Counted from the first letter of the stretch, positions 27,216 through 36,759 are shown. The stretch is DNA of 64,000 nucleotides from DATMRS01 sp035566015 (GCA_035566015.1 DATMRS010000004.1:1-64000), one strand, 5' to 3'. Notes: a model not told the origin generated them from the sequence alone. Numbers and translations are program-made.

Positions 27216-28324
27216 ACCAGCGCCCTCGCCGCGTCGATCGCCGCCGCGACCTCCCGGCCGAACGTCCCGGCTGCGGTGCAGGCATAGGGCAGGTCGTCCA
27301 TCAGGATAAGCGGCAAGGGGGCGACAGAGTCCCGCTGCCGGGGAATGTCCCAGCGTGGCGCGGGATCGTCCCTGCGGACCAGGGCAACGAGGGCGTCGGC
27401 CCCAGATTCGCGGGCTCGCGCGGCGGTATAGTCGGCCCGCGCGCGAGTGGTGAATTTTGCGGAAGCAGGCGTTCCGGAGCGATAGCGCTCGATCAGCATG
27501 GCGAGGGGGTCCGAGGCAGACTGCTGGACCGGCGCATCGCAGATCCTGTCGCCCCAATCGTGGTCCTCGCCGACGATGATCATGCCGTTTGCCTCGATTT
27601 CCCGGTAATATTCATCGTGGTCCTGAGCGCTTCCGGTGAGGAATATGGGCGTGTCGGCGATCGGTTTCGTATCCGCCGCCGCTTCCAAGACAGCAGGAAG
27701 CAAAGATCCGAACCGCTCCGGCGACAGGATTGCGAATGCGCGGTAGATGACGAGCATATCCGATCCACGCACGCGCCGCTCCCGCCGCAGGTCGCGCAGT
27801 CGCACCAACTGAGCGCGCAGAACATTGCGCTCCTTGATCGCCTCGACGAGCGCTTCCTCGCTGCAGTCCTGGAGGGCGTCGCGCAGCTGTGCGGCGCGGA
27901 CCATGTTGTACTCGGCGGTCGGCGCACCTGGAAGATGAAGCAGATCGAAGAAGCGAAGGGGTGCACGCCCCCGGTTCCAATCCGGCAATAGGCGCTGGAA
28001 CGCCTCCAGAGCATAATAAAGGCGAAAGTGGGACGCATTGTCATTGGAAATCACGATTGCGTCGAACGCATCCGGCTCCGCGTTGACGAGCTGCTGAAAG
28101 ATCGAGCGGATCGATGCGTCCACGCCGTTCCCCAGATAGCGGTCTGCGTCAGGCGTCGGCTGTTCGGGATCGCCGCGCAGCCGCCGCGCCGAAAAGCCGC
28201 AAGCGGCAAGGAGCTCGACGGGCACATCGGCGCCGACGACCGCAGCGGTCCGCTCGCTACCGCTCGCTTCGCTCTGTGCTATCGTGTCGCGCAGGCGCGA
28301 GATATGGGCTGTAAGCAAGCCCAT
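27212..28324 (-). CDS. HGD-D (HgdB/BcrC-like) family protein, small subunit of pair 1
   Basis: A 370-residue protein. It opens like the family (VGADVPVELLAACGFSARRL) and keeps the central FLTGSAQDHDEYYREIEANG and GMIIVGEDHDWGDR elements. Where canonical members have cysteine (for example the CD motif and the PC and C-P motifs) it has SNDNASHF, GTPAS and RDDPAPRWDIP. It overlaps the MFS gene stop by one base and the large-subunit gene by four, so the pair is tightly co-translated and probably forms a heterodimer. Confidence 0.72.
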   Translation of the reverse strand: MGLLTAHISRLRDTIAQSEASGSERTAAVVGADVPVELLAACGFSARRLRGDPEQPTPDADRYLGNGVDASIRSIFQQLVNAEPDAFDAIVISNDNASHFRLYYALEAFQRLLPDWNRGRAPLRFFDLLHLPGAPTAEYNMVRAAQLRDALQDCSEEALVEAIKERNVLRAQLVRLRDLRRERRVRGSDMLVIYRAFAILSPERFGSLLPAVLEAAADTKPIADTPIFLTGSAQDHDEYYREIEANGMIIVGEDHDWGDRICDAPVQQSASDPLAMLIERYRSGTPASAKFTTRARADYTAARARESGADALVALVRRDDPAPRWDIPRQRDSVAPLPLILMDDLPYACTAAGTFGREVAAAIDAARALV

Positions 28325-29640
28325 CAGACTGCTTCCGCGCGCCGGATATCGCGTTCCACGCTGCGCGCGGCGAGAAAGAGCAGCGTCGATCCAACCACGG
28401 TGAAGATCGCGCAGACAATGAATGCCCCCTTGAGCGAATCGTCACCCATGCTGGGCCGCAGCGCATCGCTGACGGCGCCGGCAAGCAATGGTCCGCCGCC
28501 GATCGCTATCAAAGAGGCAGCGAAGCCCTGGATCGACGAAGACATCGCACGCATCCGGGGCCGCGAGACGCTCTGGTTGGCGGCAATGATCGGGCCGAAC
28601 TTGAATGCCACGCAGAATGCAACCGCGCCCATCCCGAAGAGCGTCACCGAAGTCGATTGGACGACGATTGTCAGGATCATCGCCGGCCCGGCCAGGAACG
28701 TCGCGATTGCCGGCCAGAGCAGCTTCCACTTGTCACCGTGACGGTTGGACCTCTGGAGCAGATACGCTCCGCTCAGTCCCCCGGCGATCCCGAGCAATCC
28801 GGTGGCAACTCCGAACGAGGCCCCGGCGCTGCCGGCCGACATGTCGTGGATGCGGCGCAGATAGGCGGGAGCCCAGGTCGTGAAGCCGATGATGCCGATC
28901 TGTGAAACCACATAGCCGGCCGCGGTCAGCAGGAAGGTGGGGGTGTTGAACAGGTAGCGCAGTGTCTCGCGGAGCGAAGGTGCGTCGCGGCCATGCCTCT
29001 CGACACCCTTACGTGCGGCTTCGCGCGCCTTGTCGCGGAAGGTCAGCCACACCAGCGCGCCGACGACAAGTCCCGGCACGCCTGCCACCACGAACGCATG
29101 GCGCCATCCGTAATGCTGATCGAACCAGCCGACGATCGGGTAGCAGAACAGGGCTGCGAGTGGCCCGCCCAGCATGAGTATCGCCATCACCCGTGCTCGC
29201 GTATCCTTGGTCGACTGATCAGACAGGATCGAGTGCAACACCGGCGTCGTGGCCTCGCCGATACCCACGCCGATGCGGGCTAGCGCAAGTTGCAGGCCGT
29301 TCTGCACGAGGCCACAGAGCAGGGTCATCCCGCTCCACAACGCGGCTGACAAGGTGATGATGATCCGGCGATCGCCCTTGTCCGCCCAACGCGCGGCGGG
29401 AAATCCGAGCACCGTGTGGAAAAATGAAAAGCCGAAGCCGGCGATCAACGCCAGAACCGTATCGGAGAGAGCGAAGTCTTTCTTGATCGACTCGAGCAGG
29501 AGATTGAGGATGTTCCTGTCCACATACATGAACATGTAGAGGAGGGTGAACAGACCGATCGTATAGGCGTTTCGCAGGGTGCTGCCGCCGCCCGGCAGCA
29601 CGGCGTTTGCGATCGTGCCGGGCATTTCTTCCGACCTCAT
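28324..29640 (-). CDS. MFS transporter (ACS/anion:cation symporter-like)
   Basis: A 438-residue protein with twelve predicted membrane segments and the MFS motif AARWADKGDRR in the first cytoplasmic loop. It resembles the sphingomonad MFS proteins linked to aromatic acid and hexuronate-type uptake. It probably imports the substrate or an intermediate of the cluster across the inner membrane, after the TonB receptor has brought it through the outer membrane. GGGAGAGAG precedes the ATG. Confidence 0.88.
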   Translation of the reverse strand: MRSEEMPGTIANAVLPGGGSTLRNAYTIGLFTLLYMFMYVDRNILNLLLESIKKDFALSDTVLALIAGFGFSFFHTVLGFPAARWADKGDRRIIITLSAALWSGMTLLCGLVQNGLQLALARIGVGIGEATTPVLHSILSDQSTKDTRARVMAILMLGGPLAALFCYPIVGWFDQHYGWRHAFVVAGVPGLVVGALVWLTFRDKAREAARKGVERHGRDAPSLRETLRYLFNTPTFLLTAAGYVVSQIGIIGFTTWAPAYLRRIHDMSAGSAGASFGVATGLLGIAGGLSGAYLLQRSNRHGDKWKLLWPAIATFLAGPAMILTIVVQSTSVTLFGMGAVAFCVAFKFGPIIAANQSVSRPRMRAMSSSIQGFAASLIAIGGGPLLAGAVSDALRPSMGDDSLKGAFIVCAIFTVVGSTLLFLAARSVERDIRRAEAV

Positions 29641-29661
29641 ATGCTCTCTCCCAGAACCGGT

Positions 29662-31098
29662 TCAGCCGGGCACCCGTGTTATGAATTTTGGAGTCAGATA
29701 CGCTTGGATCGCCTCTGCACCGCCTTCCGAGCCATAGCCGGAATCCTTGATCCCGCCGAACGGCACCTCTGGCAGCGCGAGGCCGATATGATTGACGCTG
29801 ATCATCCCGGTCTCGACTTCATCGCACAGGCGATTGACGGTCGCCTCGTCGCGCGAAAAGGCATAAGCTCCGAGGCCGACTGGCAGCCGGTTCGCCTCTG
29901 CGATCGCCTCGTCCAGCGTGTCGAAGCTCGAAAGAAGCGCTATCGGGCCGAAAGGCTCGTCGTTCATGATCTTCATATCCGGGGTCACCTGCGAAAGGAT
30001 CGTCGGCTCGAAATAATATCCGTGATTGCCGATGCGGCGCCCGCCCGTTTCGATCCTGGCACCGGACTCAACCGCCTCGGCGATTAGCGCCTCGACGGAT
30101 CGTAGCCGCTTTTCATTGACGAGCGGCCCCATCTGGGTCGCCCCGTCGAGGCCGTCGCCGACCTTCACGCCCCGGGCACCTTCGACGAAGGCTTTGCGGA
30201 ATTCGTCATAGACGGGCGATTCCACCAGGAAGCGATTGGGCGAGATACATGTCTGGCCCGCCGCACGAAACTTGAAGGCGGTGAAGGTCTTGGCGAGCTT
30301 TGCCACGTCCGTGTCGCGGGTGATGATCACCGGCGCGTGGCCACCGAGCTCCATCGTGACGCGTTTCATGTGAAGGCCGGCCATCGCTGCGAGTTGCTTC
30401 CCGACCACGACCGACCCGGTGAAGCTGACCTTGCGGATCACCGGGTGGGGGATGCAATAGTCGCTGATCTCGGCCGGGATGCCATAGACCAGGCCGACGA
30501 CGCCCGCCGGAAGGCCGGCGTCGTGCAGAGCTTGGACGAGCGCGGCCGGCCCGCTGGGCGTCTCCTCGGGGCCTTTGATCAGGATCGAACATCCGGCGGC
30601 GAGTGCCGCGGCCATCTTGCGGATCGTCTGATTGATCGGGAAGTTCCAAGGCGTGAGGCCAAGGACGGGGCCTACCGGCTCCTGCACCACCAGCTGAGAC
30701 ACACCATGGATTCGGGCCGGGATGATGCGGCCATAGGTGCGCTGCGCCTCGCCGGCGAACCATTCGAGTATGTCGCCTGCGAGCAGCGTTTCGGCCCGCG
30801 CCTCGTGCAGCGGCTTTCCCTGCTCCAGCGTTACGTTGCGCGCTATGTCCTCCGCGCGTTCGCGGATCAGCACCGCGGCTTTGCGCAGCACCGCGGCCTT
30901 TTCCAGCGCACCGTTCTTGCGCCACCGCTGGAAGCCGGCCTCGGCTGCGGCCAGCGCTTTGTCCAGATCGGCCGTACCGGCACGAGCAACCTTGCCGATG
31001 ATTTCGCCGGTCGAGGGATTCTCGACCTCGATCGTCCGCTTGGACGTCGCCTGAGTCCATTCGCCGTCGATGAAAAGGAGAGTATCGGGGTAGCTCAT
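29662..31098 (-). CDS. NAD(P)-dependent aldehyde dehydrogenase (succinate-semialdehyde type)
   Basis: A 478-residue ALDH with TPWNFP, the NAD-site segment SFTGSVVVGK, catalytic Glu 250 (MELGGHAP) and nucleophile Cys 284 (AGQTCISPNR), and DEPFGPI. The start with ATG at 31098 is preferred over 31116. It is set between two HGD-D pairs in the operon of the carotenoid-oxygenase-like enzyme. A reasonable role is oxidation of the aldehyde produced by oxidative C=C cleavage to a carboxylic acid ready for CoA transfer. Confidence 0.92.
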   Translation of the reverse strand: MSYPDTLLFIDGEWTQATSKRTIEVENPSTGEIIGKVARAGTADLDKALAAAEAGFQRWRKNGALEKAAVLRKAAVLIRERAEDIARNVTLEQGKPLHEARAETLLAGDILEWFAGEAQRTYGRIIPARIHGVSQLVVQEPVGPVLGLTPWNFPINQTIRKMAAALAAGCSILIKGPEETPSGPAALVQALHDAGLPAGVVGLVYGIPAEISDYCIPHPVIRKVSFTGSVVVGKQLAAMAGLHMKRVTMELGGHAPVIITRDTDVAKLAKTFTAFKFRAAGQTCISPNRFLVESPVYDEFRKAFVEGARGVKVGDGLDGATQMGPLVNEKRLRSVEALIAEAVESGARIETGGRRIGNHGYYFEPTILSQVTPDMKIMNDEPFGPIALLSSFDTLDEAIAEANRLPVGLGAYAFSRDEATVNRLCDEVETGMISVNHIGLALPEVPFGGIKDSGYGSEGGAEAIQAYLTPKFITRVPG

Positions 31099-31109
31099 GG
31101 TGGAATCCT

Positions 31110-32318
31110 TCAGCAAAGCCGGGTTTCGATGAAGCGCGCAATGATCCCACGCACCTCTTCATCGTCGGTCGGTCTCGGAATTGCGCAATAGGGGATGCCA
31201 GCCGCCTCCACGGCACGCGATTGTTCGGACGGGCCGTTCGCCATCGATGGCTCGACGACGATTGCAGCATCGCACCGGTGGCGACGGGCGATATCGATAA
31301 TGCGTTCGGGGCCCCAGCTGAACAGCATCATGTGACGTGCCGCGAGCGCGCGCAGCGGGTCCGCCGGATCGAATTTGCGCCAATAGAGATCGGGCACGTT
31401 GGAATAGGAGCAGCAGACGGCGACCGCGCCGTAGCGTTCTTCTATTTCGGCATGCCAGGGCGGAACCTGAACGCTGTAATATAGCCGGAACCGCTCGTCG
31501 GCATAGGCGCCGACGCCGTCCACAACCCGTGCTGCCGTCTCGTCACGATAATCGCGGATGAGATCGATCCCGCGCTGGGTGCCGCGATGCCACATCGCCT
31601 GATACATGCTGATCTGGTCGCGGATGTGGACGGGGCAGCGTGGCGCCTGCGCGATGAGTTGCTGGGCTTCTGCCCAAAGCGCCATCTGCGTGTTGATCCT
31701 GGCCATCGTCTCGGCGAGTGCGCCTCCGGCCAGGCTTCGTCCGGTCATAGCCTCGATCCGGCCGATCAGATCGCGTTCAACGGCGACCCGATAGTCGAGC
31801 CGATCGGCATCCAGCATCGTTTCCCAGTCCTCGCGCAGCCTGACCCACCATTGCTGTGGTAGCGGTTCGAATGGGGGGGCGGGAAAGCTGAAGTCCATGA
31901 CGAGCGAATCGCATCCTTCGCGCTCCGCCCAGAGCTCGCACACCCGCGTTTCCATGTCGCTTCGCGTGCTTGCGCAGATCAGAGTCGGGTGCGGCAGACC
32001 GCCCCAAGGGGCGTCCGCGGGGCTGAGGCTCGCCGCGAGCGCGAAGCCGAAGAAATGATCGCCGGGATATCCGGCTTCATTCAGCAGCTCCGTCATTCGC
32101 TCGCGCTTTCCCTGCGCGAGGATCAGATAGTTCCAATAGTTGATCGCCAGCACAGGCACGCCGAGCGCGATGAACAGTTCCTCGCATTCGTCGCCATTAC
32201 AGATCGCGAACGGCCCGCCCTGAGCCACGCTCTCGCGCGTGTCCTTGACCCATTGACGTTGAATCGCGCGCACCGCATCAACAGCGCGCATCCGCTCCAT
32301 CACGGCTGGAAGGCTCAT
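31110..32318 (-). CDS. HGD-D (HgdB/BcrC-like) family protein, large subunit of pair 2
   Basis: A 402-residue paralogue of the gene at 25968: GGPFAICNGDECEELFIALGV, AMWHRGTQRGIDLI, YADERFRLYYSVQVPPWH and GIPYCAIPRPTDDEE. It has more Cys than its paralogues (ICNGDEC, YGAVAVCC), but these are not at the spacing of the cluster ligands of the known dehydratases as far as I can align by eye. ATG at 32318 overlaps the partner's stop as ATGA. Confidence 0.72.
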   Translation of the reverse strand: MSLPAVMERMRAVDAVRAIQRQWVKDTRESVAQGGPFAICNGDECEELFIALGVPVLAINYWNYLILAQGKRERMTELLNEAGYPGDHFFGFALAASLSPADAPWGGLPHPTLICASTRSDMETRVCELWAEREGCDSLVMDFSFPAPPFEPLPQQWWVRLREDWETMLDADRLDYRVAVERDLIGRIEAMTGRSLAGGALAETMARINTQMALWAEAQQLIAQAPRCPVHIRDQISMYQAMWHRGTQRGIDLIRDYRDETAARVVDGVGAYADERFRLYYSVQVPPWHAEIEERYGAVAVCCSYSNVPDLYWRKFDPADPLRALAARHMMLFSWGPERIIDIARRHRCDAAIVVEPSMANGPSEQSRAVEAAGIPYCAIPRPTDDEEVRGIIARFIETRLC

Positions 32319-33403
32319 GCCGCCCATGCCCGGCAAAGATCCGCGACGGCGTCGGCGATCGCCCCGGTATCGACGCGATAGGGTTGCCCGGCCAGCATCA
32401 CATGAGGACCTGCGCAGACGGCCGTCTGAGAAGGCCCTTCCCAGAGCATCCCGTCGTCATGAGCATAGACGAAGTTCAGGAGCGCGTGCGCCCCGGATCG
32501 TTTGAAACGCTGCGCGACCACATCCGTCCATTCGCGTAGCGGGACGACGAAGTCTGCGTTGCGCGCATAATGCTCCGCCACCGCGTCGAACGGATCGCCA
32601 TCGCCGATCTGTTGTTCCAACAGGCGTGCGCTCCAGGGATGGCACTCGCCGACGATGATCGCCCCGGCCATCTCGGCGGCGGCATAGACTATATCCTGGT
32701 CCTGGCCGCTGCCGCTCAGGAACAGCGGAACGCCAGGCAGGGGAGGGGACTCCGTCACGTTCGTCACCTGTTCGAGGAAATCGGCGCTGTGCATCCAGCG
32801 CGCGATCGCAATGGCGCGGATCGCATCGAGGCCGGACAGGCGCGGCTCCGGCCGTTCGCGAAGTCCGGCGATGCGCATCATTTCGGCTGCGCGGCGGTTA
32901 TAGCGGCGAACCGCGTCCGCTAGCGCCGTGGAATCGAACGCGCTTCCCGACCAGCTTTCGAGCGTGCGCCGCAGCTTTAGGACCTGGGCACGATTGAAGT
33001 CGCGAGCAGCATCGGACTGGCCCACCGCCCGGTCGAGAATGTGCACCGAAGGTGGATTGCTGATCGCGCGGAGCCGCTCGACGAGCTGGAGGATATATTT
33101 GCGCGAATTGGAAACGACAAAATGATCGACGAAATCATATCGCCCGCCAGCGATCAGGTGGACCCAGCTGTTCGCGAACTCAAGCAAGTCGGAACGCACG
33201 TCGCTGGGACCGCGAGGCATCGACCTCGGTTGGCCGCCTTGTGGATCGCCGTAGAGGCGAAAAGGAAGGAAGCCGGCAGCTTCGATCAGCGCCGTGGGCA
33301 CGTCATCGGCAAAATAGCCGACGACCCGCCTTCCGGACTGCCTCCATTGACGCGCATATTGGCTTCGATCCCGGTAGGCGTCTGAGATGGTCAAGTCTGT
33401 CAA
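32315..33403 (-). CDS. HGD-D (HgdB/BcrC-like) family protein, small subunit of pair 2
   Basis: A 362-residue paralogue of the gene at 27212, with FADDVPTALIEAAGFLPFRL, FVVSNSRKYILQLVERL, LFLSGSGQDQDIVYAAAE and AIIVGECHPWSARL. The positions of the usual cluster Cys carry Ser, Ala or Asp (SNSRK, NADFV, HDDGM). The start appears to be TTG at 33403, overlapping the oxygenase stop as TTGA, with no strong ribosome site, which points to translational coupling. Confidence 0.72.
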   Translation of the reverse strand: MTDLTISDAYRDRSQYARQWRQSGRRVVGYFADDVPTALIEAAGFLPFRLYGDPQGGQPRSMPRGPSDVRSDLLEFANSWVHLIAGGRYDFVDHFVVSNSRKYILQLVERLRAISNPPSVHILDRAVGQSDAARDFNRAQVLKLRRTLESWSGSAFDSTALADAVRRYNRRAAEMMRIAGLRERPEPRLSGLDAIRAIAIARWMHSADFLEQVTNVTESPPLPGVPLFLSGSGQDQDIVYAAAEMAGAIIVGECHPWSARLLEQQIGDGDPFDAVAEHYARNADFVVPLREWTDVVAQRFKRSGAHALLNFVYAHDDGMLWEGPSQTAVCAGPHVMLAGQPYRVDTGAIADAVADLCRAWAA

Positions 33404-34860
33404 GCGCTTCGGGCCGCAAGTGCCTCGGCGGGGACCCAGCAGCCGTGAAATGCCGCCCGGGTGCGCAAGGGCAGCTTGGCAATGCCGACGGGTCCGGCAG
33501 CGAGGTTTTGTGCATCGAGTACCACCAGATCGCTGCGGTTCTCGTCGTAACGACTGACCACCAGCAGGATCCAGCCATCACCTTCAGGCGCGTCCGGAAA
33601 GCGTGGTACGAATTGCGGTTCCATAGGCGCGGCGCGTGGCCCTGCCCACCAGCTGTCGACCAGCTTGCCCGTGGTCATGTCGAACCGGCCGATCGTGTTG
33701 AACGCTTGGCCGCTTCGCCGCGTCGTGGATTCCGCCTCCCGCTCCGCATCGGTGTAAAGCACCCAGCCGTGTTGGTAAGGCAGCATCTGGTAGCGATCGT
33801 CGACGCGCGGATATTCGCATTGCGATGCGAAGAACTCGGTCGTCTCGAACGTGTCCGGCCCATCGAGATCGATCGTCCAGCGCGACAGATGGGGTCGCGC
33901 GCGATCAGGCTCATAAGCTTTTCCGGTCACATCGCTGAAGAAGGGGAAGGACTGGATTTCGCTGATGCAGCAGTCGATCTTAATGATCGACCCGTCAGTC
34001 CACGCGTTCATGACATGGTACGCCCACATCGGCGGGCCTTTGAACCAGCGGATATCCGATCCGTCGCCGTCCCGCCGCATCACGCCCAGATAGGTCGGCA
34101 GGCTCTCGTCCCAGCCGAAGATCGGCCCGCCCGCTCGCATGCGTTCATCATCCGGCGTCGTGGGCATGACAGGGAAGATCACATGCTCCTTTGTCACCGC
34201 AACATCGTGGATCATGCTGGCATAGGGCGGCGTGATCTCGAATTCGCGTGTGATGTTGCCCTGCTTGTTGACAATCCAATAGGCGATCTGCGGCGACACG
34301 CCGCCGCGGCAGTGAAAGCCGTGGGCAAATAATTCGCCGGTCTGGGCGTCGATCTCCGGGTGCGCGGTAGACGTCTTGCTCTTCAGCGTGCCGCCCCAGT
34401 CCCAGCGGCCGATGGTTTCGAGCGTGTCCGGATCGACTTCCATCGGCCGGCTGTCTTCCTTGAGTGCAAACAGCCGACCGGCGTGCCAGAAAGCGGTAGT
34501 GTTCGCCGTGCTGCGCTCGGACCCCGCGACCGAGGGATCGTCGAAATAGGGATTGCGATATCCGCCGAACAGCGAGCGCCGGGCCTTACGTTCGGCGACG
34601 AAGCGCTCGGTACGAACAAAGCGGGTTCGGAAATCGACATGCCCCTTGTCGAACCGGAACATGCTGATCACGCCGTCGCCGTCGATGAACACGCCTTCGC
34701 GGAGCGGCGGATACTGATGCTCTGGCCCGCAACGATAGTAGGTGCCGCTTATCGAGGCGGGAATCTCGCCTTCGACAACGAGATCATAGACTTCGGCATC
34801 GGTGCGAACCGGCCAGTCGAATCCCTGGAATGTTGGGGTGTCGGGAAATGGGTGGGTCAT
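33400..34860 (-). CDS. Carotenoid oxygenase family dioxygenase (RPE65/lignostilbene type)
   Basis: A 486-residue seven-bladed propeller enzyme. The four Fe(II)-binding histidines are visible: His 167 (TAHPEI), His 218 (MIHDVAVT), His 282 (AYHVMNAW) and His 472 (AFHGCWVP). Family members split a C=C bond with O2 to give two carbonyls: carotenoids, stilbenes, isoeugenol. As first gene of the operon, with an ALDH downstream, it is a good candidate for the first cleavage step of the pathway. The substrate cannot be read from sequence. Confidence 0.9.
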   Translation of the reverse strand: MTHPFPDTPTFQGFDWPVRTDAEVYDLVVEGEIPASISGTYYRCGPEHQYPPLREGVFIDGDGVISMFRFDKGHVDFRTRFVRTERFVAERKARRSLFGGYRNPYFDDPSVAGSERSTANTTAFWHAGRLFALKEDSRPMEVDPDTLETIGRWDWGGTLKSKTSTAHPEIDAQTGELFAHGFHCRGGVSPQIAYWIVNKQGNITREFEITPPYASMIHDVAVTKEHVIFPVMPTTPDDERMRAGGPIFGWDESLPTYLGVMRRDGDGSDIRWFKGPPMWAYHVMNAWTDGSIIKIDCCISEIQSFPFFSDVTGKAYEPDRARPHLSRWTIDLDGPDTFETTEFFASQCEYPRVDDRYQMLPYQHGWVLYTDAEREAESTTRRSGQAFNTIGRFDMTTGKLVDSWWAGPRAAPMEPQFVPRFPDAPEGDGWILLVVSRYDENRSDLVVLDAQNLAAGPVGIAKLPLRTRAAFHGCWVPAEALAARSA

Positions 34861-34909
34861 AAATCATCCTGCCCGCATTCGTGTGCGGATTGTTGCTGCG
34901 TCGGATTTC

Positions 34910-34925
34910 AGTCATACGTATGAAA
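34910..34925. promoter_or_regulatory. Regulon palindrome, site B (oxygenase operon promoter)
   Basis: AGTCATACGTATGAAA matches AGTCATACGTATGACT at 14 of 16; the inner 12 bases TCATACGTATGA are a perfect palindrome. It lies 49 bases upstream of the oxygenase ATG at 34860, in front of the seven-gene minus-strand operon. Confidence 0.7.
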
Positions 34926-34934
34926 AGAGTGTTG

Positions 34935-35921
34935 TCAATCGTTTCCGGCGCCCGCTACTTCAAGGACAATCTTGCCCGTGACCCCGCCGCTTTCGATCAG
35001 CCTGTGGGCCTCCGCCGCGTTTGAAAGCGGAAGAACCCTGTCGATATGGGGGACATAGGTTCCATCCCGAACCATCGGCCAGTAATCGCGTCTGACGCCG
35101 GCCACGATCTCCTCCTTCTTCGAGAGCGGCAGCCCGCGCAGCGTGGTTCCACGGACCACGGCCTGTTTGGACAGCAGCTTCGCCAAATCGAGCTCTCCCT
35201 TGCGACCGCCCTGCAGGCCGATCACCACAAGCCGTCCATTGGCGCGGAGGGCGTCGACGTTCCTGCCGAGATAGGCCGCGCCCATGATGTCCAGGATCAC
35301 GTCCGCGCCGCCCAGTTCGCGCATCGCGGCGACGAAATCCTGTTCACGATAGTTGATCAGTATATCTGCGCCGAGTGCCTGGGCCTTTGCGAGCTTGGGC
35401 TCGCTGCCCGCAGTGCAGGCGACTCGTGCACCCATCGATTTGGCGATCTGAATGGCCGCGGTGCCGATCCCCCCGCCGCCGCCATGGATCAGGATGGTCT
35501 CGCCGCCACTCAAGCCCGCAGCGATCACCAGATTGTAGTAGATCGTGCACAAGGCTTCGGGCAGCGCCGCCGCGGTGATCAGGTCCATGCCTTGGGGGAC
35601 CGGCAGCAATTGCGATGCGCTCACGGCAACCTTGCCGGCATAACCGCCTCCGGCAAGTAGCGCGCACACGCGATCGCCGACCGACCAGCCTTCGATCTCG
35701 GTTGAAAGTGCGGAAATCGTACCGGCGACTTCAAGTCCGATGATCGGCGATGCCCCAGGGGGCGGTGGATAATGGCCCTGGCGCTGCAAGATATCGGCGC
35801 GGTTCACGCCGGCGGCTGCGACATCGATCAAAACCTGACCTTTCTCCAGCGCCGGATTATCGATTGTGGTGACTTCCAATACCTCGGGCCCGCCGGGCGA
35901 GATGGCAACTATCGCTTGCAT
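34935..35921 (-). CDS. Zinc-type/quinone oxidoreductase (MDR, PIG3-like)
   Basis: A 328-residue NADPH-dependent medium-chain oxidoreductase: VNRADILQRQGHYPPPPGAS, the dinucleotide motif GGGGGIGTAAIQIAK and AGSEPKLA. It lacks the structural and catalytic zinc ligands, as do quinone/enoyl reductases of the PIG3 group. ATG at 35921. It stands next to tetR and may reduce a quinone or enone intermediate. Site E lies between the two genes. Confidence 0.9.
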   Translation of the reverse strand: MQAIVAISPGGPEVLEVTTIDNPALEKGQVLIDVAAAGVNRADILQRQGHYPPPPGASPIIGLEVAGTISALSTEIEGWSVGDRVCALLAGGGYAGKVAVSASQLLPVPQGMDLITAAALPEALCTIYYNLVIAAGLSGGETILIHGGGGGIGTAAIQIAKSMGARVACTAGSEPKLAKAQALGADILINYREQDFVAAMRELGGADVILDIMGAAYLGRNVDALRANGRLVVIGLQGGRKGELDLAKLLSKQAVVRGTTLRGLPLSKKEEIVAGVRRDYWPMVRDGTYVPHIDRVLPLSNAAEAHRLIESGGVTGKIVLEVAGAGND

Positions 35922-35976
35922 GCTGACTCCAGATCGCGTTTCCAGCATGAACTGCAGTCCGGGCCGGCGAAAATCA

Positions 35977-35992
35977 AGTCAGTCGTCCGAAT
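35977..35992. promoter_or_regulatory. Weak regulon palindrome, site E (tetR/quinone reductase promoter)
   Basis: AGTCAGTCGTCCGAAT matches the regulon palindrome at 11 of 16 positions. It is in the intergenic region between the divergent quinone reductase gene and tetR, where an autoregulatory operator would be expected. The weak match makes this uncertain. Confidence 0.3.
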
Positions 35993-36037
35993 CAATTCAG
36001 CGGTTGATGAGTCGCAAATGTGGCATGGGGAAAACGA

Positions 36038-36694
36038 ATGGCGCGACCAACGATGAAAAACGTCAAGACAGAGCATGCGTTTCTGGACGCAGCCGAAGCG
36101 TTGTTCGCCGAACATGGCTTCGAAGGAACGCGTGTTCGCGCGATAGCGGAGGCAGCGAATGCCAATCTTGGAGCGCTGCATTATTATTGGGGAAGCAAGG
36201 AGGCACTATTCGCTGCGGTATGGGAGCGGCGTATGGCCGGTCTCGTCACACAGCGGAAGAAGATTCTGGAAGAGCTTACTGCTCTTCCGGATAAGGAGAT
36301 CAAAACAGAGACAATCTTAACGACGTGGATTGAAGCCGCTTTAGGAGCCAACCTGAGCGAGCACCAACCAAGCGAAGCATTCCAACGACTCTTCGGCAGA
36401 GCAATTACAGATCCATCACCGGAAGTTCGAAGGATCGTGAGCGATTATTTAGACGAAAGTAGCAAAATGCTGGTCCGGTTGTTGAAACGGGCTTGCCCGG
36501 AGCTTTCGGATACGGAGATTTTCTGGCGTCTCCACGGGCTTCTGGGGAGTGTCCTCTATGCGCATATCGGCCGCATCCGGCTGGATCGGATCGCAAGCGA
36601 ACTCAAGCCAGAGAAGGATTTAAGGGTTGGTGCTGGTGAACTCGCGAAATTCGTGATTGCCGGATTCAACGCGCCCGGAGAGCGGGGTGTTTGA
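36038..36694 (+). CDS. TetR-family transcriptional regulator of the catabolic cluster
   Basis: A 218-residue TetR protein with an N-terminal helix-turn-helix, TRVRAIAEAANANLGALHYY, and a C-terminal ligand domain with LHGLLGSVLYAHIGRIRLDR (TetR C-domain of the CecR type). The ATG at 36038 has GGGGAAA upstream; an in-frame GTG at 36020 is an alternative. Its base composition is visibly richer in A/T than its neighbours. The palindrome at 36695 begins right after its stop codon. By position it is the best candidate to bind sites A-E. Confidence 0.88.
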   Translation: MARPTMKNVKTEHAFLDAAEALFAEHGFEGTRVRAIAEAANANLGALHYYWGSKEALFAAVWERRMAGLVTQRKKILEELTALPDKEIKTETILTTWIEAALGANLSEHQPSEAFQRLFGRAITDPSPEVRRIVSDYLDESSKMLVRLLKRACPELSDTEIFWRLHGLLGSVLYAHIGRIRLDRIASELKPEKDLRVGAGELAKFVIAGFNAPGERGV

Positions 36695-36710
36695 AGTCAT
36701 ACGATTGACT
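36695..36710. promoter_or_regulatory. Regulon palindrome, site C (plus-strand operon promoter)
   Basis: AGTCATACGATTGACT matches the consensus at 14 of 16. It directly follows the tetR stop and is 49 bases before the TTG start of the CoA-transferase at 36760. Confidence 0.7.
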
Positions 36711-36759
36711 GATCGGGATTTTCGGCTAAGACGAAGCGGCGAATCTCGAGGATATTCCA

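Noticed and set aside
25968..33403. A true benzoyl-CoA reductase or (R)-2-hydroxyacyl-CoA dehydratase.
   Set aside because: The conserved cluster Cys appear absent and there is no activator gene in the window, so the standard reaction should not be assigned.
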